The position numbers and the translations under genes are program-made. DNA of 64,000 nucleotides from Epiperipatus broadwayi. Its lineage: Eukaryota > Onychophora > Udeonychophora > Euonychophora > Peripatidae. Every line of letters starts with the position of its first letter. The stretch's first letter is position 1. Positions 37,701-48,960 of the stretch are shown one piece after another. Under the pieces are notes generated by a model that was not told where the DNA came from, searched no databases, and was given only the letters and a program-made list of their open reading frames with translations. The stretch covers positions 2,852,001-2,916,000 of the forward strand of contig JAQFVV010006199.1 of NCBI GenBank assembly GCA_028023455.1. The letters run 5' to 3'.

Positions 37701-38699
37701 TCTAATAATCCTAAATGAAAAGAGAAGAATCAAGTTCACCTTAATATCAAACTATTTGTTAAAAGAACTCTGATATATTAAATTACAGAAGAGTGTTAAA
37801 AAATTATTGTATTTCAAAATAAAATTTGTTTTAAGGAACATCACAGTGGGAAACATAAAAACATGCCTTTGTTTTATGAAAAGAATTTAATTGTAGATTT
37901 GATCATGTTACTAAGATACATATCATGCTTGTTAGGTGTACTATGATTGGAAGAAGTGTTGAAGGTGAAATTTTTTTAAATATAATCTAACTCTTTAATG
38001 ATATATTCTTCCAATAATATGATTTAATTTATAACAGTGAGTATGAGAAGTCTCCTCTTAAATTTACTAAATGTTTCATTTGCATTAATAAGGTTTATTC
38101 ATTGTTGTTATGTACTCTTATTATTCTTGTTATTGTAGCATATGGCATTCTGAAACCCTGTGAGCTTAGCCAATATTATTGTTTAATCTATCATATACTT
38201 ATTTTGATCGCTTGTTGATTCATATTGATTTTTAGGTTATAATATATATATATGGATAAACTATATGATGTCTTCTAATAATTTAGTTGTTCACTTTAAT
38301 TAACAGGTCATTTTCAATCAAAACACTTTTATAATATTCTTTCTATAAAATAGCAATTTCAAAGATGCTATTTTTTATTGCATTATAATAGCTTTTATGC
38401 ACTTTCTTAAATATAACTATTGCTTCCTTTGAATATTAATTTTTTTATCATTCCTTATTTTATAATTTATGATTACCCCATTTTAATGTTTATTTTTATA
38501 TCTTTTAACTTTATTATGTTTCAATTTATTTTTAATGTAGTTATCTTTTTTATACTATATATTCTTTTTTTTATTTATTTAAAAACTCTTTCAATTTTTC
38601 TCTCAATTATAATTTGCAATACCTTTTTATTTTGTCTTTTATTTTTTTTTTTTTATATTCTTTACTTGCTTTTTAATTACATTATTATAATATTTATTA
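34742..38699. other. AT-rich spacer
   Basis: About 4 kb without a recognised gene. A 95-codon minus-strand frame at 34990-35277 lies in a GC-richer patch. Its basic, Ser-rich product matches nothing I know. The plus-strand frame at 38420-38812 is a T-rich composition artefact. Confidence 0.45.
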
Positions 38700-38780
38700 A
38701 GGCAATAAACCTCAAATCATGTGCGCTTGAAAATGTGAAGATAGGGACCTCTACAGGTCTTAACCACAAGCTTATGCCTT
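38700..38780. repeat. Decayed copy of the AGGGACCTCTACAG repeat
   Basis: It shares with 42791-42890 the exact 14-mer AGGGACCTCTACAG plus flanking matches (ACCTCA, TGCGC, GAAAATG- or TAAAATG-like, TCTT). Here the hairpin arms are largely degraded, yet the central word is unchanged. Confidence 0.6.
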
Positions 38781-39869
38781 GGAAGAAATCAACCTACTTT
38801 CTATACAAATAGGCGAAACATAATCAGAGAGCGTGGGAAGTTAGCTATTCAATACTTCACTGATTAAGTCCACAATTCCTATTACACATTATTACTCGCG
38901 AAATCTTTCGATTTACAATGAGATTTTTTGTTTGTCTACATTCTTTTATTATAACAGTATTTCTAATAAATTTCTCTGATGTGATTTCAATTTATTGTAA
39001 CTTCTACTCTCTAGCTGTTTACTTTTTATTCTTCTCATTCCACATAGCTTTATTCTATGTTTAATCACAATTTATATTAATATTGTTTTTTGTTGACTAC
39101 TTTTTTTTAATTAAGTGTATTCATTTTTTTTTAAGTTGTCATAGTTATTACTTTGTTTAGAAGGTTGCAACCATTGGCATACTTCCACCAAGTATGATAA
39201 AGTATTTAGCTATATGACCTCGATTATTCTGCCTACCTCTAGGCGCAGAACTTAACGTACTTAATCAAATTAAACAGAAATATATAAACTTTTTTAATTA
39301 TTCCCAGTTTTATATTATGATTAATTTTAATATAAAATATATTTATAACCTTTTTTATAATTACATCGTAATTTTAAAATGTTTAAATTGTCTTTTATTT
39401 CGTATTATTCTAGATATGTTTACGTATTAAATTGATTTTCTAATTGACATTAAGTAAAATAAAAATAATAATTTCATAATGGAATTCAACCTTCAAAATA
39501 AAAAAAAAAAATTGATTATTGATATAATAAAAAGTTAAAAATTATTTTTCAAAGTTTCATTTAATGCAATAAAAATGTGTGTGTGGAGGGGTTCTTACAC
39601 AAACAAAGTAGCTTTAATATTTGTTTAATTAAAGTAATATCTTAATCATAGATTTTGTCTTCTCCTTAATAGATAATTTTAAATATTTTCCAAACCAAAT
39701 AATTTACTTTTTCCAAAAGAAAACCACTGGAGATTTTTTATGTAACATTTAATATAAATGAACTTTAAGTTTTATATTTTTATTATTTGAATTAATTATT
39801 TTATTTTAAAAAAGTATAAGTGGCACTTCTGATAATTAATTATGAAAAAGTATAAAGAAGTAGGAAGTC
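38781..39869. other. AT-rich spacer, nothing recognised
   Basis: No supported feature. Confidence 0.45.
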
Positions 39870-40690
39870 ATGCATTATATGCAGACATGTGAATGGCAAA
39901 GGAGGCAATTCAAAAGAAATGGGACGGTCAATTTTTTATATGAGATGCAAAAACAAAATGAAAATGTTTGGTAGATTGCAACTTAAAGATAGTAAGATAA
40001 TAGCCAAAATAGTATTTAATTGGGTTATAAAGAAATGACAGGCAACAAGATGGGTGAGAAAGGTAGTATGGTATGCAGAAGATTTGGATAAGGCCTTTAT
40101 AAGTAGTATACTTGTACAAAAGATGAGATGATTATGCTAGGAGGATTGTTGAGTATTATAGTGGTGAAGAATGGGATAGAAGAATAGATGTATTTTATGA
40201 AAAGTAAAAGAGTTTAAATATTTATAGAAGTAAACAGAATATTTCATGTGAGTTAATTTACAGTAATAGCAAGGAAAGTAATTTACTGTTTAAGGCTTGA
40301 ACAGGATTATTAGCAACAAGGGAATATATACATAAATGGAAAAATGTGGATGATTTAGTCTTCAAGTTATGTAAGGCAGGCATGGAAAATATTAAGCAAC
40401 TGCTAATTGAATGTAATGTAAATGCTTACAAACAAATGAAGTTGTGGGAGAATAAATATAAAAACAATGATTTTGCAGAAAGTGAGTTTTTGGGTTTTAT
40501 ATTGAATTTGAAAAATGATAAGAGGGATCTAGATATAAAGGCCATAGACTGGACAAAAGATGATGTGGAAATGGGATGGAGCAGGATAAAAATGAATACG
40601 GGAAAAATTTAGGGTAGGAAATAGAAAGGAAAGGCAAGGTGGTGAATATGTTTCTCTTAGTATAGTGGCCAAGAAATTCCTGAATTCAAT
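39870..40690 (+). pseudogene. Decayed C-terminal part of a LINE reverse transcriptase ORF
   Basis: The translation switches frame and has stops but keeps a familiar order. First is a basic segment (KMKMFGRLQLKDSKIIAKIV, about 39955-40015). A stretch rich in W and R follows, then KLCKAGMENIKQLLIEC (about 40367-40413), like the C-terminal C-x-C...E...HLLxEC motif common in LINE ORF2 proteins. The first C and the H are lost here. An Asp/Lys-rich tail to about 40612 is open. The frame at 40346-40612 is the best-preserved piece. Element clade and boundaries are unknown. The call rests on one motif and general resemblance. Confidence 0.5.
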
Positions 40691-41016
40691 AAAGAGTAGC
40701 CATTATGGACAGTTTGTGAATATACTATGTGTGTATATATTTAATAAAAAAATTGGAATTAGAAATTTATAATAATAATACTAATTATATAAATAAATAT
40801 ATTTATTAAGTTATAGCCATATTATGCCAAGAGCTGGTGTAATTTAATATTTATTTATATAATTAATACTAAGTAATTTTATAAGGTTAATTCTCTTTTT
40901 TCTTTTTATGTATATACAGATGATGACATAGAATTAGGAATTTAACTAAATTTGAACTCTATCTAAAATGTAAATGATATAATATTTTTTATATAATGCT
41001 ATGTTTTATAAACAGT
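40691..41016. other. AT-rich spacer
   Basis: Nothing recognised between the LINE remnant and the 41.0 kb hairpin. Confidence 0.45.
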
Positions 41017-41263
41017 AATAATAATAAGCTATTAAGCTAATGCACATGCACTTTGAAGATTTAAATTATAAATGAATACTCTCAATTCCAAACACAAAAT
41101 AAAGTCTTTTTGAAAAGATAGAATGCATCCATTTATCTTTTCTTACTCAATTCATTCTATCTTTTCAAAAAGACTTTATCTTGTGTTTGGAATTGAGAGT
41201 ATTCATTTATAATTTAAATCTTCAAAGCGGATGTGCATTAGCTTAATAGCTGATTATTATTAT
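41017..41263. repeat. Near-perfect long hairpin, 108-bp arms and 28-bp loop
   Basis: The arms 41017-41124 and 41153-41263 match with only a few changes, from AATAATAATA and CTATTAAGCTAATGCAC at the outside to AAAAGATAGAATG at the loop. There is no coding potential. The high arm identity suggests recent origin or gene conversion. A transcript would form a stem of about 100 bp, a possible source of small RNA or target of ADAR editing (inference). Confidence 0.9.
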
Positions 41264-42790
41264 TAAAATATTAAAGTATTTTAATCAAATAAACTGCATA
41301 ACATGATATGAAGAAAACTTATTCTATTCTAATTCAACTTCCTTGTTTCTTAGATCACATACAATTTCTGGCCACACAAATCAGTCTAATTTATGTCTTT
41401 TGAACAATCTTGAACTCTTAGCAGTTTTTTTCTGTTATATTTTCTTTCCCACATTCCAATACATTTTGTTTAATTATGTATCTTATCTTAATCTTTTACT
41501 TAGTGGCAAGATCTGAATTGCCATATAGCTTACAGTATTAACAATTTACTTTTTTTTTTATCCACCAGGTTTTATAATCAAGTATGATTTAAATACCATT
41601 CTTACAATTCTATTTCATAAACAATTAATTTGTTTATACTTTTCTTTGCAGAATTCTGCTCTCTGTGTATTTGATTGGATTATATTTTTATACATTTTTT
41701 TTATTATTAGCGTTGTATTAGTAAAATATTTTTTTTTAAAGAGCAAAACGTTTCTTGGTGTTACATTATTACACAAATATTGTGACAGCAAATTGAAAAA
41801 GAGGTTAATTTTTGGAAAAAATAAAAAAATAAGTGTAAACAAAATAATTTAATTCATGCAAATTTATATTATTTAACAGCTACATACTGCACCAAAAGAA
41901 GTCATTTATTCAGTTAGACTAACAATCACCATTTTCAAAGAATGTTGGATGAAACAGGATGTAAATGAGCACATATTTTAAATTTTATTATGGCATTAAA
42001 TTTATTTAATTGTAATAATAATAGATTTAATGGTAAAAAAACAAAAACAAAATGGATATTTATTTTGTCAGTAGTAGCATTTGATAGATAAAGATAAAAC
42101 GTTTTATTTATTTATAGATGAACACAATATATATGTAAAAAATTTTAAATTTATATTGTTCTTTTGATAAATGAAAATTATTTAATAAATTATTGAAGTT
42201 AATCTGGAAAAAAAACGTTGAGTTCAAGAGAAAACAAAATTAAACAAGAGAGAAAGAAAATTTTGATTGTCTACACAAACATATAAAATGGCAGGATGAA
42301 TGTAGTATGGGAATATTATTTTGCTGAATCTCAATCAGCTAACTCTTCAAATTTTTTCTATTGTGTGAAATAATTCTTGAAAAGTACATAAGGAATAAAG
42401 ATGAGCCTTAGGTTAATCTGGAACAAACTGTTAAATTCTTCACACTTTTATTATAGAATTGATTGTCTGATGTTAATTTAATGAAAAGAAGCCAACTAAA
42501 GAAAATTAAAATTACATTTTAGTTTTTCAAATTTAATATTATTTTTACAACGTTATGAGTGTTTTTTTAAATTAATTCGTGCAAACATATATTATTTAAC
42601 AGCTACATGCTGCACCAAAAGAAGCCATTTATTCAGTTAGATTAATAATTATTATTTTTTAAAGGATGTTTAGTTACATTTTATTATGTAGATCAGCAAA
42701 ATGATTTTTGTATTATTTTATCGTTATTAAATGTCTTTTATACATCTCTCTCTGTGTGTGCATTATTAAATTTACTAGATATAGCATTAT
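41264..42790. other. AT-rich spacer with a dispersed duplicate
   Basis: A segment with ATTATTTAACAGCTACATNCTGCACCAAAAG-type sequence occurs at about 41868-41930 and again at about 42590-42650, a direct repeat about 720 bp apart. No gene is seen. Confidence 0.5.
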
Positions 42791-42890
42791 TTACTAAGGC
42801 TGTAACCTCAAGAATATGCGCGTAAAATGCGATAGTAGGGACCTCTACAGTTCTTTTACGCGCATATTCTTAAGATTATAGCCTTAGTAA
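42791..42890. repeat. 37-bp-arm hairpin with conserved AGGGACCTCTACAG loop
   Basis: The arms 42791-42827 and 42854-42890 pair almost perfectly (TTACTAAGGCT at the outside, TGCGCGTAAAA at the inside, with four CpGs in otherwise CpG-poor DNA). The 26-nt loop contains AGGGACCTCTACAG, also found at about 38743. No protein. It may be a structured RNA or a miniature element. Confidence 0.75.
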
Positions 42891-43634
42891 ATATCACTTA
42901 CGTAATCAAGGTGTGTTTAAATAAATTTATAATTACAACTTTAGATATAGTATTGTAATATCTAAGTGGGTGGATACATTTCAAACTAAATGAAAACTGA
43001 TGGAAAATGTTAAACAGATGTAATATTTTAAAAGAAATGATGATAACAATATGCATTCATGTCTCATCAAATCTAGATGAATAAAATTTTGACTTAGTGA
43101 TTGAAGGATTAGCCTTTTAAGATAAAATAGCCGAAGAAGTCTACTTGCATGCATTATTTGTTTATATCGGGATTGAGGGTTGTATATATATGATTTATAT
43201 GAAAATATAGTTATAGCATTATGACAAGTGCTAAGGACAGATAACGTTTCTTTTAGGGTATAATGTACATCTGTACATATAATTTCAAATCTCTGAAAGA
43301 AAAGTTAAATTTTACGTTAATAATGAAATTTATAGTTTTTTTTTAATTCTTAAAATTTTGCATAAATAGTTTAGATTCAGCATATTATTTATATTCGTAA
43401 AGAGGAAGGATAAGAATATCTTTTTAAACTATTTAAGTCAATATAGAGCATTGAAATTATCTATGCATAAGATCATGCAAGAATATTATTGTTTTTCTAC
43501 GACTGGTTTAGGGAATAAACATGTATATACACACTATGTAATGAATGAATGAATTCAAAGATATATATAAAAATAAGAATGCAAACATTAGATACGTATG
43601 TGTTAATGTCTTTATATCTGATATGTATTATATA
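42891..43634. other. AT-rich spacer
   Basis: Nothing recognised. The open frame at 43545-43778 runs into the family C palindrome and is not a gene. Confidence 0.45.
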
Positions 43635-43734
43635 ATACATAGGGTATATGAGAACAGACTTTCACATGACCCACCACTCTCCACACTATTTTATAACACT
43701 GAAACACTTGAAGACATATATGTTGAAAAGATAA

Positions 43735-43792
43735 ATAATCACCAATATACATATTGCATGCTAAAACAGCAATCATAGTTTGTCCAGATTAC
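43735..43792 (-). ncRNA. Decayed hammerhead motif, family C copy 1
   Basis: Minus strand. Outer stem I GTAATC/GATTAT is kept and stem I ACAAA/TTGGT is weakened. The core has lost a base (CTATGA for CTGATGA) and GAAA reads GCAA. It is probably inactive, but its position marks the end of the minus-strand unit. Confidence 0.6.
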
Positions 43793-44198
43793 CATCTCTA
43801 CATATATATGCTATAAGTGCTCAGATATATATTAAGATAGCCAAACCTTATACTTTAATAGACAGGCTTCACTCTACTTCACACTCCAACTGTCCATCCA
43901 ATTGAAAATCTGATGATGGAATGCTCAAAGGCCACCCTGAGGCCAAGATTCTTGTCATACCCATGTTGACCTAAGGTCAATCTGAGCCCTTATGTGCAGG
44001 ACATGATCCATTTAATACATATACAAGGGATGGGTAGATATCTCTATTATGAAATAACTGAAACACACAGGCTTATTATATATCTGTGTTTATATATGTA
44101 ATATATAGGGTATATCAGCACAGACTTTCACATGACCCATCACACTCCACACTATCTCATAACACTTGTACACATATATGTTGAAAAGATAAATAATC

Positions 44199-44242
44199 AC
44201 CAATATACATATTTCATGCTAAACCAGCAATCATCAGTTGGT
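44199..44242 (-). ncRNA. Hammerhead ribozyme motif, family C copy 2
   Basis: Minus strand. Inner stem I is ACCAA/TTGGT, core CTGATGA, stem II TGCT-GGTTT-AGCA flanked by a U-U mismatch, then GAA. Stem III is ATAT/GTAT (one wobble, no loop), followed by A as the cleavage-site nucleotide. The 3' outer strand GATTAT is present (44193-44198). The 5' outer strand is lost, because the sequence switches to the truncated B piece right after 44242, at the edge of the motif. Confidence 0.65.
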
Positions 44243-44384
44243 CGGCCTTTGAGCATTCCATCATCAGATTTTCAATTGGATGGACAGCCAGAGTATGGAG
44301 TAGATTGAAGCCTGTCAATTAAAGTATAACGTTTGGCTATCTTAATATATATCTAAGCACTTGTAGCATATATGTGTAGAGATG

Positions 44385-44443
44385 GTAATCTGGACCAACT
44401 GATGATTTCTGGCTTAGCATGAAATACATATATTGGTGATTAT
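44385..44443 (+). ncRNA. Hammerhead ribozyme motif, family C copy 3
   Basis: Outer stem I GTAATC (44385-44390) pairs with GATTAT (44438-44443) beside a 5' loop TGG. Inner stem I ACCAA (44394-44398) pairs perfectly with TTGGT (44433-44437). Core CTGATGA is at 44399-44405 and GAAA at 44421-44424. Stem III is ATACATAT, where a G-to-A change breaks the central pair of the palindrome ATACGTAT kept in copy 4. Stem II is weakened (TTTCTGGCTTAGCAT). Predicted cleavage follows A44432. Confidence 0.68.
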
Positions 44444-44853
44444 TTATCTTTTCAACATATATGTGTTCAAGTGTTTCAGTGTTATGAGATAGTGTGGAGA
44501 GTGATCGTGGATATGTGAAAGTCTGTGCTCATATACCCTATATATTACATATATAAACACAGATATATAATAAGCCTGTGTGTTTCAGTTGTTTCATAAT
44601 AGAGATGTCTGACCATCCCTTGTATATGTATTAAATGGATTATGTCCTGTACATGAGGGATCAGATTGACCTTAGGTCAACATGGGTGTGACAAGAATCT
44701 CAGCCTCAGGGTGGATTTTGAATGTTCCATCATCAGATTTTCAATTGGATGGACAGTTGGAGTGTGGAGTAGATTGAAGCCTGTCCATTAAAGTATAAGG
44801 TTTGGCTATCTTAATATATATCTGAGCATTTATAGCATATATGTGTAGAGATG

Positions 44854-44912
44854 GTAATCTGGACCAACTGATGATTGCTGGTTTAGCATGAAATACGTAT
44901 ATTTGTGATTAT
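44854..44912 (+). ncRNA. Hammerhead ribozyme motif, family C copy 4
   Basis: Outer stem I GTAATC (44854-44859) and GATTAT (44907-44912), 5' loop TGG, inner stem I ACCAA (44863-44867) against TTTGT (one mismatch). Core CTGATGA is at 44868-44874, stem II is TGCT-GGTTT-AGCA, and GAAA is at 44890-44893. Stem III is the perfect palindrome ATACGTAT (44893-44900). Predicted cleavage follows A44901. With copy 3 it brackets a 469-nt unit. Confidence 0.7.
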
Positions 44913-45057
44913 TTATCTTTTCAACATATATGTGTTCAAGTGTTTTAATGTTATGAGATAGTGTGGAGAGTGGTGGGTCGTGTGAAAGTCTGTGCTCATA
45001 TACCCCATATATTACATATCTAAATGCAGGTATATAATAAGCCTGTGTGTTTCAGAT

Positions 45058-45615
45058 ATGTATTATATAAAATTTATTTTTTATAATAAAATAAATTATG
45101 CAATCACAATCTTATCCATCCACAATAAATATTACAAATATTTGTTTCCTCTTCAGTAGATTGATTCAAACGCAAAATAATTTTTCATTTTATGAAATTA
45201 GAATTATCAAATTATACGAGTAAATTTTGTTTATTGATTTTGTTAGCTGTATAAATTCTTTTTGTCAGTTTTATTCATTTAATAATAACAATAAACAACC
45301 ATTTACAAACAAGTATGTTCATTCTAACTCAAAAAAAAAAAAAAAAAGAAAGAAAGGAAAGAAAAAAGTAGAAAGGAGAGAAAGAGAAAAAAACTATTCT
45401 AGAAATAAGTTTGTGATACTATATAAACCAATCTGTAAACACATACATTCACATACAAAATATGCCGTTCAATTTTCCTGTTAACTTGATATATTACATT
45501 GTTGATCATTTTTTCAGTAGAAAACTTTTTTTTAAAAAAATATTTCAATATCACATCTGGATACAATTGATATTTCGCTTGTTTATAATGTCTTTGCAAT
45601 AATTTTTATGATGAA
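45058..45615. other. AT-rich spacer with a purine-rich run
   Basis: A purine-only run, A18 leading into AGAAAGAAAGG-type sequence, lies at about 45330-45390. No gene is recognised. Confidence 0.5.
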
Positions 45616-48600
45616 AATGGATTTACATACCATGAAAAACATGCTCAACTTTAGCATAAAACACCTTTTTAAGAAGTCTTGCATTGATCATTCATTTTAA
45701 ATACCCAATCAACAAAAATACAAGTTTATAATAATTTAAGACATTATAGTATTACATCCAGAAAGTTGAAAAATATATTGGGTACTTTTATGATCTAATC
45801 ATTGAAATGTCGAAAGGAGCATCCTTAAATGAAAATTTTCTAATAGTTTTGCACAGACAGAGCATTCAAGTTTAAGTAAAATAACAGTTCTATAAACATT
45901 TAACTTCATTCCAGTAGTTATTTTCCAGTGATGAAATATTTTAATTTTTTACTTGTTAAAAATAGCAATGCATTGAAGTTTGTGTTGTATCTTAGCATAT
46001 GAGTTATCTTATATTCTCATATCAATAAGCATCCAAGTTAAAAGTTTCTTAGGATATTTCTTCCATCACTGTCTCATAAAAAAATTTGAGGTTTTGAACA
46101 TTAGTTAATAAACTACAGTCTTTATATGTTACATTCAAAACATTAAGTACATTCTGTAATTTTTAGGTATGGAATAGAGGTTGAATAGACTGAAAAATCC
46201 TGAGTTCAAATTCTTCTAATTACATTAAGTTCATTTTGTAAATTGTCCTTTGAACTGACAAAAATAGTACAATCATGAGCGTATTGTAAATTCAGAATCC
46301 AAGCAGAAGAATTTCTTGTGCTTAATTTTAATCAATTCAAATTAAAAATTCCATCATCAAACCTATATTATTTTTTAATCTCTGTTTAATTAAACCCCTA
46401 AATAACAGAAAAGACCACAATCATAAATTGCAAAAGAATATGAAGCAAGTACACATTTTTGATGTCATCAGTTTTCATTTATCATGTAAAAGCTGTATAA
46501 TACAAATAAAATGTGGTGGATAACCAACTAATTTCAAACAATGCCATAGACTTATCCTACTAACTGAATAAAATGTTTTCACAGATTCAATAAAAGCAAT
46601 ATAAAAACCATTTTATTATTTCTAACACTTTTTTGCATTTTCATGGCAACAAAATCATGCCCATAATGCTTCTTAATTCTCTAAAACATAATGAGTATCA
46701 GATGGCCTTTCATCTGTGAATAGAAGAAAGCTGTTCAATACAATTCTTGGAAAGTACTTTCACTGCAGTGGATAGTAAGAATGTTCGATGATAATTACTG
46801 CAATTTTGTCCATTTTCTTTATTTTTAAAAATGGAACAATAAAAGCATCTTTAAGATCAGACAGAACAAAAAATTTTGAAACTATATTTAAAAATTTCTC
46901 CAGAAATTTTACCAGTCTGCAGCCTTTTTATTTTTAAGATTACAAAGAACTGCTTTGACTTTTTATTATTTAAATATGAGATAAGATGGATATCCAATTT
47001 ATCCAAATCACTTCAAACATTTTTTAGCAAAAACTTTTGTTGTACATATATATACATACACTTACATTTCGACTGTCTTGCAGTCTTCTTCAGAGCTATG
47101 ATATAATGAACAAAATACAATAAAATACTTAACTATATAAATAATACCATAAAAAATGTAAACAATAAAAAACTAAAAACAACATAAAATATATAACAAA
47201 ACCTAATAAAACTGAAATAAATATAATTAAACCCAAATAAAATAATCCATTTAATATAAAATAAAATAAAATATACAATATAAACCAAAAATAAATATAA
47301 ATTATACATGTGTATTCCTAACTATATACATACATATTCAAAAATATATTATTCATTTTTATTATTTTTCATAATATCTTAATTACTTCTATTCTTTATA
47401 AACTTAAACTTTATTTTTATTATCTCCATCACAATAAAATATTTAATTTTATATTTATATAATTGTCATTTCACTGTAATTTCTTTATGAATATTCTTTT
47501 GAATTTTTAAATCATATAATATCTATTATATCTATACTCTTTCTTCTGTTAAAACTAATATTTTATATTTATTATTATTATTTTTTAATATCTAAAAGCA
47601 AAGGTTTTTGCTAAAAAGTCTTCAAAGTGATTTGGATAAATTGGATTTATATAAGATATTATAGCAAAAATAAAGGATAAGATGATTTTGGTAATATTTC
47701 TGAATAAAATGAATATATTATTTGTCACCATCTCATTTCTTGCATCATTATTCAGAAAATAATGAAAATATTTTTTTCACGTATTCAAAATATCATTTTC
47801 ATCATACAAGGGAGTGCTATTACTGGATTTAATAGAATTGAGATACCATTTCTCAAATTAATATAGTACTTACAATAAATCAAAAAAAGGGATCTAAGAT
47901 GATTACAATAAGCAAACATTTATCTTCTTTTCTTGTCAACCAATGAAGCTTCTGCCATTAAATATTTATATTTCTTATGACATTCCACTTTTATTATTCT
48001 GCCAAGAAGAAAATGTCACATTTTAAAAAATCAAAACACTAAAAATAAGATCATTGTCAAAAAACTAGTCAAGATTCTTCTTTTTAGTTAACTTAAGACT
48101 AGATTTATTTCTATCCATAGCACACTTCTTAAGAGAATTCAATGCTTCAATAATATGAGACTTGAAGATCCAAATAAAAAATTTTAGTATTTAATAGCTG
48201 TTGAAATTTAGTACATATAGTAAACTTTAGAATAAAGAATGATTGTGAATATAATTAAAAATATTAATTTATAGTGCAACAATTATTTTAATCTTGTGCC
48301 ATTAAGTGCTTATGTAATGTAAACTTTTTTGTATTCTAACTATAATGTAATCTACTAAATGCCATTGTCTGAAGAGTGGATAAATCCAAATCATGGTCAA
48401 TCCATTTATAATGCAAAAATTCAATAATAACAAATCATTAAATTTATTGCACCAATACTATTATTTCCAATAAATATTGGCAAAAATTTATTACTTATAT
48501 CAACTTGAGCATAAAATAAAAATTTGATCTTTTAATGGCATTGCTATAATAATATTATCCAACAAAAAAGAAAAGCTTTTATTTTCTAAATTATCTGAAT

Positions 48601-48960
48601 CTAAAATTAGAACATACAGACTAACAAAATCAGCATTAATACCATTGAATAAGGCATGTTTTATCACCACTAATCTTTATTGTTACAAGAAGGAATTCCA
48701 ACAGTAAAAGTTACTAAATTAGATTTTAGAGCAAATCCAACACCATACATTCCTCTTCTACTGATTGATCTATCTTTCAAAAAAACTTCTAATTATCCAT
48801 TTGTTCTATTAAACTTTTTTTAGAAAACTATTTACATCAAGAATAACTATATTGATCTTAAATCTTGACTGTTTATTAGCTCCACCAGTGCAGTTCTCTG
48901 TTTTTATTCTGAAGAATTTGTATCAGTTGAAATTCACACATTCTATGTACCCATATTCAG
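45616..48960 (-). pseudogene. Fossil RTE-type LINE (APE endonuclease to RT C-terminus), interrupted
   Basis: Minus-strand pieces fall in the order of a common animal RTE-like LINE protein. APE: RTALVELINSQDL (about 48850-48915), GVGFALKSNLV (about 48690-48760), and WIYPLFRQWHLVDYIIVR (about 48345-48400), which recalls the family's W-M-H-P...WHLIDYVIVR block. RT: AFIVPFLK...NYHR (about 46755-46855), motif A FIESVKTFYSVSR (about 46513-46603, both catalytic D positions changed), and YAHDCTIFV (YAHD 46272-46283 for YADD). C-terminus: LNVYRTVILLKLE and LENFHLR (about 45818-45915). There are many stops and frame changes. The copy is old and dead. Its RT is split from the APE-RT linker by the 46988-47650 insertion. 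Boundaries are approximate. Confidence 0.8.
46988..47650. mobile_element. 663-bp insertion with about 54-bp inverted ends and ATAAGAT target duplication
   Basis: The left end (46988-47040) and right end (about 47597-47650) are inverted copies sharing TCCAATTTATCCAAATCACTT and TTTTTAGCAAAAAC. ATAAGAT stands immediately outside on both sides (46981-46987 and 47651-47657), as expected for a 7-bp target duplication. The interior is AT-rich and non-coding. It includes, on the minus strand, a CTGAAGA-hairpin-GAAA motif (about 47060-47095) that resembles half a hammerhead but lacks stems I and III. It sits inside the fossil LINE and is therefore younger. Confidence 0.7.

Larger units (their letters stand above)
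43635..45057. mobile_element. Hammerhead repeat family C: 1.4-kb head-to-head palindrome of tandem units
   Basis: The left half (43635-44242) holds, on the minus strand, hammerhead - A segment - B segment - hammerhead - A segment. The right half (about 44243-45057) holds the same order on the plus strand, preceded by a truncated B piece. Plus-strand cleavage points (after 44432 and 44901) are 469 nt apart, and the minus pair is about 458 nt apart. Units are about 90% alike by eye, and the two halves form a long inverted repeat. There is no coding potential. Direct-repeat hammerheads around a non-coding unit are the arrangement of retrozymes and of Penelope-like element ends. Inverted doubling is an added oddity. 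Confidence 0.82.

Noticed and set aside
38420-38812. 130-codon hydrophobic frame that could pass for a membrane protein
   Set aside because: Phe-, Ile- and Leu-rich only because the DNA is T-rich. There is no domain, and its 3' part overlaps the AGGGACCTCTACAG repeat.
43545-43778. 77-codon frame on the plus strand
   Set aside because: It runs into the family C palindrome. The repeat structure explains the sequence better.
47060-47095. Minus-strand CTGAAGA, 5-bp hairpin, GAAA as a further hammerhead
   Set aside because: It has a core-like CTGANGA and a perfect stem II, but I found no complementary stem I and no stem III ending in a U-H cleavage site.
48895-48935. CTGAAGA...GAAA on the plus strand near 48.91 kb
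   Set aside because: There is no stem II, and the sequence is explained by the fossil LINE on the other strand.
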